From Bacteroidales bacterium (lineage in GTDB: Bacteria; Bacteroidota; Bacteroidia; Bacteroidales; GCA-2748055), in NCBI GenBank assembly GCA_029931975.1, contig JAOZQY010000039.1, positions 2,130 through 35,941 of the forward strand: a stretch of 33,812 nt of DNA, read 5' to 3'. Position 1 is the stretch's first letter, and each line of letters begins with the position of its first letter. The notes beneath the pieces are model-generated. The model saw nothing but the letters and a program-made list of their open reading frames with translations. It was not told the origin of the DNA and ran no database searches. This document shows, in pieces, positions 17,452 to 25,128 of the stretch. Position numbers and translations under genes: made by a program.

Positions 17452-18957
17452 TTATTTTTCAATTTTAATCTCCGAAATATTTTGCCAGAATTTTTTCGGA
17501 TTTATCCATTTTTTCCAGGCCCCTTTCATCCTTTCCAGTTCAATGTCTTCATAGAATTTCCAGAGATAGAGAATAAAGAAAAAGGAGATATAGAGAATCG
17601 ATTTCAGGACCATTCGCCATAGAAGTGCAAAATCTTCTACCACAAGAGTAAGCAGGTAGAAGGCTACTCCCAGGAACAGCAGTTTAAAAATCTTGGGTAG
17701 TTCGTAGTTGATGGTATCGTGTTTTTTAACCAGCACATAGAGCCATGCTGAGGCCAGGATCTGTGTAAGAGTTGTGGAGATAGCCGCCCCTATGGAGCTG
17801 AAGCGAGGGATCAGCAGCAGGTTAAGCCCAAGGTTCAGAAAGCCCGCGGAGACCGCAATGGTGGAGATGATTCGGGTTTTCTTAAGTCGGGAGAGAGGGA
17901 GGATCAGGATCTGCCGTATTCCTCCAAAGATCACTCCAAGTGCCAGTACCGGGATCAGTGTGTAAGAATTCAGGTAATCCTGGTTGCCCATGGATAAGAC
18001 ATTTATGGTTTCCTTGGCAAATAGGATAAGTCCAATGCTGACGAATACAATAACAAATACAAAATAGGTCATGGTCTTGGAATAGAACCTCCCGGCGTTG
18101 CTTTCCGACATCTGCTTATAGAAGATATGGGTATAAGCATTCAGAAAGGAGGCTACGAAGACAACCTGGATAATATTTGAAATCTTAAAAGCCAGGGAAA
18201 AGTTACCCACATTCTCCAGGGTGCCAAAATAGTTTAGAATGAAACGGTCGCTCAGCACAAGGACCACAGAGAGCAGATTGGAAAGAAAAAGTGGGATCCC
18301 AAATTGGAGAAGCTCCCGCAGCAGAGGTCCGTCGAATTTGAAATTAATGCTTTTAAATATATACTTTCCCAGTGCAATCAAGGCCAAAAGGTATGCAATG
18401 AGCTGGGCCAGAAATATGGCTTCAAGACCCATTCCCCTGACACCGATCAAATAGACGGTGAGTCCCAGCGATACCACCAGGATCATGATTTGGAGGGAGG
18501 TTTGTCTGAAAGCTTTCTGCTGTATTCTCATTAAAAGCATCGGGGTGTCCACCAGTATCCGTATCAGCGATGAGGAGATGAAGGCCAGGAAGAGGTTCCT
18601 GGACAGAGTGGTGTTAAACAGCTGTATCGAAAAGTTTTTCAAAACCAGGAAGGCCACAAGAATGGTGAGAATACTGATGACGACATTGAAGAGGTAGGAA
18701 GTGTAGAAAAGCGATTTTTCCCGCCCTTTCAGATCTTTGTCCCAATAGAACCTCATCAGGGAACTTTTTATTCCAAAACCGGAAATACTCAGGATTAACA
18801 GGTAGGTAATCTCAAGCAGGGCCAGTAATCCAAACTCCTCAATGGGGAGGAACTTCGTATAGAGCGGCAAAAGGATGATTCCCGAAAGCTTCCCGGCCAT
18901 ATTCCCGATGGAATATAAAAAGGAGTTCTTAACAGTATTCCGCAGTTGATCTAACAT
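17452..18957 (-). CDS. Wzx-like oligosaccharide flippase
   Basis: 501 residues, almost entirely hydrophobic segments, about 12-14 predicted transmembrane helices. The start LRNTVKNSFLYSIGNMAG followed by LPLYTKFL and EEFGLLALLEI is characteristic of the polysaccharide-transport branch of the MOP superfamily. Such proteins flip undecaprenyl-linked repeat units across the inner membrane. It starts 3 bp after the GNAT gene stop. The 64-bp gap after it is the largest inside the run; it holds a GGGCCC palindrome but no convincing terminator. This gene is the strongest sign that the locus builds a lipid-linked surface glycan. Confidence 0.9.
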   Translation of the reverse strand: MLDQLRNTVKNSFLYSIGNMAGKLSGIILLPLYTKFLPIEEFGLLALLEITYLLILSISGFGIKSSLMRFYWDKDLKGREKSLFYTSYLFNVVISILTILVAFLVLKNFSIQLFNTTLSRNLFLAFISSSLIRILVDTPMLLMRIQQKAFRQTSLQIMILVVSLGLTVYLIGVRGMGLEAIFLAQLIAYLLALIALGKYIFKSINFKFDGPLLRELLQFGIPLFLSNLLSVVLVLSDRFILNYFGTLENVGNFSLAFKISNIIQVVFVASFLNAYTHIFYKQMSESNAGRFYSKTMTYFVFVIVFVSIGLILFAKETINVLSMGNQDYLNSYTLIPVLALGVIFGGIRQILILPLSRLKKTRIISTIAVSAGFLNLGLNLLLIPRFSSIGAAISTTLTQILASAWLYVLVKKHDTINYELPKIFKLLFLGVAFYLLTLVVEDFALLWRMVLKSILYISFFFILYLWKFYEDIELERMKGAWKKWINPKKFWQNISEIKIEK

Positions 18958-18960
18958 GGA

Positions 18961-19977
18961 TTAAACAAATTTCTTAATCATCAGGCCGAATTTAGTCATC
19001 CCCCTGGATTTACTGACCGAATACATGGGGACCAGTGGGAAGTTGAATGTGGATTTATACCTGGCTATGGTTTCTGTTCCTGCACCAACAAAGTCAAATC
19101 CTTTGAATCCCTGCTCCTGCAGATCCTGAAGCACCATGTGCAGCAAAAGCTGGTTTAGTCCCGTCGAAAGAAATTTCGGATCGGCCCCAGCCAGCCAGTA
19201 ATAGGCTATTTTCTTTGCCTGGTCCATTATCACCAGTTGAGAAGCAGCAGGCTTGCCGTCGGTTTTGATGGTATAGACCTGGGCCGAGCTCTCCTCAAGT
19301 AGGGTCTGGATGAACTCAACGAAACTGTCGCCCAACGCATATTTCAGATCCAGATTCTGTCGCTCAAAGGATTGTTGTTCGAGCTTCTGGGCTCCCAGGA
19401 TATCTTCCCGTGCGTTCTCCTTGTGGAAGGTGTGCGGGTGTTGCTCACCCTTTTTAATTTGCCTGCGTACGGGAGGGTCATATTGTAAGAGCAGATCGGT
19501 CTCCTTGTCCAGTTTTGAGATATAGGTGTAGTGGACCTTTGTCTCAAAGCCTTTCCAGATAAAGGGCCTTACATCTTTAACGGTGGGTGCGAATACCGCA
19601 GTGAACATTCCTATGTCCGACATCAGAAAATCAGTGAGGGCATTGAGGGTGGTATGGCGCTTGCTTTCAATTTTCGAACGGTATTTTGTCTCCGTGTCGG
19701 ACAGGACCGGTCCGAAGAAAGGTGTTTTGAAAGGAATTTGCATTACCTTGATCAGTCCGAATTTTTTCTTGCAGGTAAAAGCCATTCCCCCGGTCAGTTC
19801 CTTCCCTTTATAACAGGCAGCAATCCTTAACTCCAGGTGCTGCCATTGGGCAAAGGCCTTTAGCCAAATGGATTTTTGAAAGATAGTACCCTCCGGTGAT
19901 TGGTCCACGAAAGCATCCCAGAGGGGGTATTCATCCTCCTGCAGGTACCTGGTTTCTATCTTGTTTGAATTTGCCAT
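18961..19977 (-). CDS. FemAB-like GNAT acyltransferase
   Basis: 338 residues. The layout matches the two-GNAT-lobe FemAB-like family: an N-terminal lobe with SIWLKAFAQW (about 36-45) and a C-terminal lobe with PPVRRQIKKG (about 168-177), an ARED/AQKLE segment, KPAASQLVIMD, IAYYWLAGADP, then GFDFVGAG and IARYKSTFN. Family members transfer acyl groups from CoA, or amino acids from aminoacyl-tRNA in the true Fem ligases; which donor this one uses cannot be read. No signal peptide. It starts 10 bp after the sulfotransferase stop and ends 3 bp before the flippase. Proteins of this kind occur in exosortase-associated EPS loci with Asn-synthase and deacetylase genes, a parallel to this cluster. Confidence 0.8.
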   Translation of the reverse strand: MANSNKIETRYLQEDEYPLWDAFVDQSPEGTIFQKSIWLKAFAQWQHLELRIAACYKGKELTGGMAFTCKKKFGLIKVMQIPFKTPFFGPVLSDTETKYRSKIESKRHTTLNALTDFLMSDIGMFTAVFAPTVKDVRPFIWKGFETKVHYTYISKLDKETDLLLQYDPPVRRQIKKGEQHPHTFHKENAREDILGAQKLEQQSFERQNLDLKYALGDSFVEFIQTLLEESSAQVYTIKTDGKPAASQLVIMDQAKKIAYYWLAGADPKFLSTGLNQLLLHMVLQDLQEQGFKGFDFVGAGTETIARYKSTFNFPLVPMYSVSKSRGMTKFGLMIKKFV

Positions 19978-19987
19978 ATGATTTATT

Positions 19988-20938
19988 CTAATGCAGCTCC
20001 CACTCCAGGGCTGTGATATGTTTTTTTAAGAGTGCTATCTCTTCCTCAGGAAGCGTGATTCGGTTCTTAGCCTGGATTTCCGGAAGCGGTATGTCGCTCC
20101 TTCTTTTTACAGAGGGACCTGCTAATTTTTTGACATCGTCGATGATCGACTTGAGTTGCCCACCCATTTTCTCATATTCCACGTAAAGTATATTTTCCTT
20201 CGGAATGGAACGCAGGTCTTTCGCAATCTGCCGCTCTATCTGGTTCACCTGTTTAACCACCATCTCGTGGGGATCAAGCTTTTCCAGCTCTTTATAGTTC
20301 CTGGGACGGATACTCCACACCTTGTTTTCCGGATGCTTATTTTTGCGCATCGCCTGAAGCAGGGATTGTGCAGTGTAAAGAGGTTCCCTAAGGACCACTA
20401 TATACCTGGCGTTGGGAAGAATCTCTTTAAGTGCCTGAATGCGAAGACTGAAAGAGAGGTTTTTAATGACCATAGCCTTGTTTGCACGCTTGATCATGGC
20501 ATAGAGGGTTTGCCTGAATTCGCCTGCCTGCTTGCTGCTAAGATCTGAGGCTAGCGTGAAGTGATGATCGGGGAACCACTTATAGAAAAAAAGCGCTTCG
20601 GCCGGAGCATGAAGTCCGCTTGCGGTGGTCTGTCCATATTCAGAAGAATAACTTGAATGAGCCCTGCTTCCAAAGAAACGTTGACTCAACTGATTTCCCA
20701 TATAGGGGTTTTCGCGGGCAAGGTTGGCCAGGTTATCCACGTAGGAGATGTCCAGCAGACTGCTTATCAGTTGATAAAAGATGGTCGATCCCGATCGGGG
20801 CGGACCAATGATAAAGAGACAGGGATGTTCAGGAGGCTGCTTACCTAGCTTATGAACGTTTCTTCGCTCCAGGGGAGCTATACATGAACTGCCATATTTC
20901 AGGACGCTGCGTAAAAACCACCATTTCTGGAAAAACAT
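19988..20938 (-). CDS. Sulfotransferase family protein (PAPS-dependent)
   Basis: 316 residues. The 5'-phosphosulfate loop IIGPPRSGST lies at about 43-52 and the 3'-phosphate region ARYIVVLREP at about 177-186, with a following S/Q-rich helix. LYVEYEKMGG near the C-terminus fits the closing YE[DE]L-type strand of the family. No signal peptide, so it acts in the cytoplasm on an acceptor before export. The reaction is transfer of sulfate from PAPS to a hydroxyl or amine. Within this cluster a sugar acceptor is the natural inference. It begins 5 bp after the YfhO-family gene and ends 10 bp before the GNAT gene. Confidence 0.86.
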   Translation of the reverse strand: MFFQKWWFLRSVLKYGSSCIAPLERRNVHKLGKQPPEHPCLFIIGPPRSGSTIFYQLISSLLDISYVDNLANLARENPYMGNQLSQRFFGSRAHSSYSSEYGQTTASGLHAPAEALFFYKWFPDHHFTLASDLSSKQAGEFRQTLYAMIKRANKAMVIKNLSFSLRIQALKEILPNARYIVVLREPLYTAQSLLQAMRKNKHPENKVWSIRPRNYKELEKLDPHEMVVKQVNQIERQIAKDLRSIPKENILYVEYEKMGGQLKSIIDDVKKLAGPSVKRRSDIPLPEIQAKNRITLPEEEIALLKKHITALEWELH

Positions 20939-20943
20939 TGTGC

Positions 20944-23469
20944 CTATTCAGGTTTTTTGATCATACTGGTATAGATTTGGAAACCCAAACCTCCCAATAA
21001 AAGTAATAAAACGAGAATAGATCCTGTGAGGGAAACGGTCTCCCCCAGCTCGAATGGCCTGAAAATAAACTTGAATTCAACTGTATGAGTACCCGGTTCC
21101 ACCGGGATGGCCCTCAGTAAATAGTTAGCCCTCAGGTGTGGCACAGGTTCCCCATCCATGTACGCATACCAGCCTCCTTCGTAATAGACCTCGGAAAACA
21201 CGGCCAGTGATTTCTGTTCGGCCGAAATCTGGTAAGTCATGTGATTTGGTTTATAATCGCTAAGCACTACGCTTCCGCCTACAGTCTTATGCTTCATATC
21301 GTCGCTGAGCAAATCGGCAAAGCGCTCATCTACCACAGCCACCTTCCTCAGATCGGTGCTTGCAAGGGACAAGTACTCCTGATCTGCATCAGGCACCACA
21401 ATAAAGTCCTCAACCAGCCATCCATGCCCCATGGCCGATGGGTTCATCAGTGGCTGTGAAGCCGGATTCAGAATAAAGTATTTGGTATTAATCATATTCA
21501 GCACCTGCTGGGCTGCCAGCACTGAATCAAGCTGTGCAGCAGTGGGATGCGCATTGAGTACCCCGATAATATTCTGGAGACCGGGCGACAGGTAGCCTTC
21601 TATGAGGTCCTGGTACCTGCGGAGCTTGGCACCATGATAGCCTCCAATGGATTTGTGGTGATAGGAAGTGATTCCATCCTGCCAGGTCGACCTGGTCAGA
21701 TTTGCCACTTTATAATGAATGTCAGGGTCCTGCAGGATCATCTCATCGGCTGTGGTCGCGGCAATAGTCGTTCTCTGTTGCTTCTTGGTGATAAAATTAT
21801 CTTCATTCAGGTAACGACGGTCGATCATCCACATTTCGGCTGTAATCAATAGGGCCAATCCGGCCAGGAACCATGCCAGTTTCAACTTTTTCGTTGCAAA
21901 AAACCAGGTCAGGACAAAGGCCACGGAAATCAGCAGGAAACTGCGCAGGGCATCGTACCTGAAAATGTAGATGCGGGCAGCTTCCAATTCACCCATAAAT
22001 TGTCTGAACTGCCCGGCATACTGTGCATTGGCACCGGCCAGTTGCTGATTAAAGATCTGTTGCTCCTGACTTGAATAGAAGCTAAATATGCCAGGGAACA
22101 TGGCAAAGATCAATGATAATCCCCCGGTTAATCCAAATGCAATCAGTATTTGTTTCTTATTGTTGAGTATCAATTCCGGCTCCTTCAGGAAGCGATCTAC
22201 CACCATGAAAGCCATCAGCGGGATATTAAAACAGACTATGACCAGGGTCATCTCTACGGCCCGGAACTTGTTGTAAAAGGGAACATGTTCCAGGAAGAAG
22301 TGGGAGAGAGCCGGGAAATTATGTCCCCAGGCCAGTAAGATGGAGAGCAGGCTGCTCAGGATGATCCACCACCGCATGGGTCCCCTGATAAGGAGCAGCC
22401 CCAACACAAAGAAAAAAACCACAATGGCTCCCGAATAGTTATCTCCCGAAGTGGTGGCCTTGGCCCCCCAGTACTGGTTTTGTCCGGCAATGGTTTCTTT
22501 GAATTGCGGACTTACTTTTTCCATGGCCTTTGCATTGGAACCGATGGCCCCTGTCTTCCCCCCTGTCATATTCGGGATCATAAGGGAAAAGGTCTCCGCC
22601 TTCCCGTAACTCCAGCCCAGTGCATAATCAATATCCAGACCGGAAGTTTGGTTCTCCTTTCCCATGGTCAGCTCGGGCTTTCCGCGGAGACTCTGTTTGG
22701 CGATCTCGTAATTGACCCAGAGGGAGGAGAAGTTGGGTAGCAGGGCAAGGATGGCGGCCACCATCAGTACTGCCGATGCTTTCATAAATTTTGGCAGGGC
22801 TTTTTCCCTGATGGCAAAAATCAGCTTGGTAACTATAATAATCAAAGAGATCAACAGTAAATAGTAGGTGATCTGGAGGTGGTTGCTTCCAAGCTCAAGT
22901 CCAAGCCCCAATACGAAAAGGAGTCCCCCGAGCACATATTTCCCCCGGTAGGCATTGAGTATTCCTGCAATAACCAGGGGCATAAAGGCGATGGCGTAGG
23001 ACTTAGTTATATGCCCGACTTCCAGGATAATGATGTTATAAGACGAAAGTGCAAAGGCAATGGCCCCAATAGCGCTGACCCAGGGAGAGAGCCTGAGTGA
23101 TAGCATCAGTATGTAGAAACAGAGCATATACAAAAACAGGGAGGAGATGGGACTGTTATAGGAAAAACCCAGTCGAAGTACCTTGGAAATGTAACTGAAG
23201 ACCGTTTGCCTGGCACCGGTGGGCCCCACATGGAAGGCGGGCATTCCATTAAATTGTGAATTGGTCCACTGGGAGTAATTCCCGGTCTCTTCGTGGTATT
23301 TACTTAGTTCGTGTTTGATTCCCTGGTACTGAGTCATATCACTCTGGGAAAGCACTTTCCCGTCCAGAATGGGACTCAGATAGGCTACTGAAAGGGTCAG
23401 GAATCCGACAATGATAATCAGGTGCGCTTTGGAAAATGTTTTCAACGCTTCGATGATAGCATTTTTCAT
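20944..23469 (-). CDS. YfhO-family multi-pass membrane protein (GT-C-like)
   Basis: 841 residues from the ATG at 23469, 10 bp after the glyS stop. A longer frame runs to a TTG at 23499 but would overlap glyS. One helix lies near residues 16-35, followed by a periplasmic loop with SQSDMTQYQGIKHEL and FNGMPAFHVG, then many helices to about residue 550, a soluble region, and a final helix near 806-826. Just before it, FSEVYYEGGWYAYMDG and GTHTVEFKFIF are the conserved C-terminal motif of YfhO proteins. In Gram-positive bacteria YfhO relatives glycosylate lipoteichoic acid using lipid-linked sugars. Here a role in glycan side-chain addition at the periplasmic face is an inference. Confidence 0.87.
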   Translation of the reverse strand: MKNAIIEALKTFSKAHLIIIVGFLTLSVAYLSPILDGKVLSQSDMTQYQGIKHELSKYHEETGNYSQWTNSQFNGMPAFHVGPTGARQTVFSYISKVLRLGFSYNSPISSLFLYMLCFYILMLSLRLSPWVSAIGAIAFALSSYNIIILEVGHITKSYAIAFMPLVIAGILNAYRGKYVLGGLLFVLGLGLELGSNHLQITYYLLLISLIIIVTKLIFAIREKALPKFMKASAVLMVAAILALLPNFSSLWVNYEIAKQSLRGKPELTMGKENQTSGLDIDYALGWSYGKAETFSLMIPNMTGGKTGAIGSNAKAMEKVSPQFKETIAGQNQYWGAKATTSGDNYSGAIVVFFFVLGLLLIRGPMRWWIILSSLLSILLAWGHNFPALSHFFLEHVPFYNKFRAVEMTLVIVCFNIPLMAFMVVDRFLKEPELILNNKKQILIAFGLTGGLSLIFAMFPGIFSFYSSQEQQIFNQQLAGANAQYAGQFRQFMGELEAARIYIFRYDALRSFLLISVAFVLTWFFATKKLKLAWFLAGLALLITAEMWMIDRRYLNEDNFITKKQQRTTIAATTADEMILQDPDIHYKVANLTRSTWQDGITSYHHKSIGGYHGAKLRRYQDLIEGYLSPGLQNIIGVLNAHPTAAQLDSVLAAQQVLNMINTKYFILNPASQPLMNPSAMGHGWLVEDFIVVPDADQEYLSLASTDLRKVAVVDERFADLLSDDMKHKTVGGSVVLSDYKPNHMTYQISAEQKSLAVFSEVYYEGGWYAYMDGEPVPHLRANYLLRAIPVEPGTHTVEFKFIFRPFELGETVSLTGSILVLLLLLGGLGFQIYTSMIKKPE

Positions 23470-23479
23470 GATCTGTGAA

Positions 23480-25036
23480 TTAGTCAGCAATGGTTTCAAA
23501 GAGGGTTCTCATACTTACTTTTTCCTGGATGATCTCCTGCAACTTGGACCAGTGGATGCGATCCTGTTCCATAGTATCCCTGTAGCGGATGGTTACCGTA
23601 TCGTCTTCCAGGGTCTGGTGGTCTATGGTGATACAGAAGGGTGTACCAATGGCATCCTGCCTTCTGTAACGCTTTCCAATGGAATCTTTCTCCTCGTACT
23701 GACAGTTAAAATCGAACTTCATCTGGTTCATAATTGTACGTGCTTTCTCGGGCAGACCATCTTTTTTGGTCAGCGGGAACACGGCCAGTTTCACAGGAGC
23801 CATTGCCGGAGGCAGTTTCAACACCACCCTGGAATCGGCCGATCCGTCTTCTTTGCGAAGGGTCTCCTCGGTATAAGCAGCCGAAATGATCTGCAGGAAC
23901 ATCCGGTCCACACCGATGGAGGTTTCGACCACAAAGGGGACGTAGTTCTTGTTGGTTTCCGGATCGAAATACTGCAGCTTTTTACCCGAGTACTCCTGGT
24001 GCGAGCCCAGGTCGAAGTCGGTTCGTGAATGAATACCCTCCACCTCTTTGAATCCAAAGGGGAATTCAAATTCAATATCTGTGGCCGCATTGGCATAGTG
24101 GGCCAGTTTGTCATGATCATGGAAGCGGTATTTCTCATCGCCAAAACCCAGGGCACGATGCCATTTCATTCTGGTCTCTTTCCAATAGCTGAACCATTCC
24201 AGTTCGCTGCCCGGGGGGACAAAAAATTGCATTTCCATCTGCTCAAATTCGCGCATCCGGAATATAAATTGCCTGGCTACGATCTCATTACGGAAGGCTT
24301 TTCCGATCTGTGCAATACCGAAGGGGATCTTCATCCGTCCCGATTTCTGCACATTCAGGTAGTTCACAAAGATCCCCTGGGCGGTTTCTGGCCGGAGGAA
24401 GATTCGGTTGGCGCTTTCAGCCGTGGAGCCCATCTCTGTGGAGAACATCAGGTTAAACTGCCTCACATCGGTCCAGTTTTTAGATCCCGAAATGGGGCAT
24501 ACAATTTCTTCGTCAACAATAATCTGCCTTAGTTCCACCAGGTCCGAGTCATTCAGAGCCTTCACAAAACGTTCATGCAGCTTCTCCAGTTTCTCCTTAT
24601 TGGCCAGTACCCTGGGATTTGTGCTTATAAACTGGGCCTCATCGAAAGTCTCCCCAAAGCGTTTTTTAGCCTTTTCCACTTCTTTTTTAATCTTACCCTC
24701 GTATTTAGCCATCTGATCTTCGATCAGCACATCGGCCCTGTACCGTTTCTTGGAGTTTTTGTTGTCTATCAGGGGATCGCTAAAGGCATCCACATGTCCG
24801 GACGCTTTCCAGATGGTGGGGTGCATAAAGATGGCAGAATCGAGTCCCACTATATTTTCATGCAGTCTGACCAGCGAGTCCCACCAGTATTTTTTGATGT
24901 TGTTTTTTAACTCGACTCCATACTGTCCATAGTCATATACAGCAGCCAGTCCGTCATAAATTTCACTTGATGGAAAAACATATCCATACTCCTTGCAGTG
25001 GGCTACTAATTTCTTAAAGAGATCCTCCTGTGCCAT
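23480..25036 (-). CDS. glyS: Glycine--tRNA ligase, homodimeric class II
   Basis: 518 residues, the usual size of the single-chain (alpha2) glycyl-tRNA synthetase. It charges tRNA-Gly in the cytoplasm. Visible signatures: ELKNNIKKYWW near the N-terminus, GHVDAFSDP (about 80-88), RPETAQGIF (215-223), class II motif 2 in FRNEI (248-252) with the following R-x-F-E, and motif 3 IGVDR (374-378). The C-terminal anticodon-binding domain begins around residue 410 with LAVFPLTKKDG. The ATG at 25036 is preceded by a TAnnTTTG element about 33 bp upstream. It is the first gene of a nine-gene minus-strand run that is otherwise glycan biosynthesis, with only 10 bp to the next gene. Confidence 0.95.
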   Translation of the reverse strand: MAQEDLFKKLVAHCKEYGYVFPSSEIYDGLAAVYDYGQYGVELKNNIKKYWWDSLVRLHENIVGLDSAIFMHPTIWKASGHVDAFSDPLIDNKNSKKRYRADVLIEDQMAKYEGKIKKEVEKAKKRFGETFDEAQFISTNPRVLANKEKLEKLHERFVKALNDSDLVELRQIIVDEEIVCPISGSKNWTDVRQFNLMFSTEMGSTAESANRIFLRPETAQGIFVNYLNVQKSGRMKIPFGIAQIGKAFRNEIVARQFIFRMREFEQMEMQFFVPPGSELEWFSYWKETRMKWHRALGFGDEKYRFHDHDKLAHYANAATDIEFEFPFGFKEVEGIHSRTDFDLGSHQEYSGKKLQYFDPETNKNYVPFVVETSIGVDRMFLQIISAAYTEETLRKEDGSADSRVVLKLPPAMAPVKLAVFPLTKKDGLPEKARTIMNQMKFDFNCQYEEKDSIGKRYRRQDAIGTPFCITIDHQTLEDDTVTIRYRDTMEQDRIHWSKLQEIIQEKVSMRTLFETIAD

Positions 25037-25068
25037 TGATTGTAAGATTTTAAGAATTCAAAGAGTCA

Positions 25069-25076
25069 CAAAAGTA
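25069..25076 (-). promoter_or_regulatory. Candidate -7 element for glyS and the glycan run
   Basis: On the minus strand the sequence reads TACTTTTG, a full match to TAnnTTTG, about 33 bp before the glyS ATG. No TTG lies at the expected -33 spacing, so the call rests on the -7 element and position only. Confidence 0.45.
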
Positions 25077-25096
25077 CATGAAAATGGGTTATTTCC

Positions 25097-25104
25097 TATA
25101 TTTG
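25097..25104 (+). promoter_or_regulatory. Candidate -7 element for nadB
   Basis: TATATTTG is a full match to the Bacteroidota -7 element TAnnTTTG and lies 25 bp before the nadB ATG at 25129. It would make the in-frame ATG at 25078 untranscribed, which supports the shorter start. No good -33 TTG is visible. Confidence 0.5.
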
Positions 25105-25128
25105 TTCCCAAATAAGAGAGCAAAGCTC

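Noticed and set aside
25078-25128. Longer nadB start at ATG 25078
   Set aside because: The TATATTTG element at 25097-25104 lies downstream of it, and the family core begins at the ATG at 25129.
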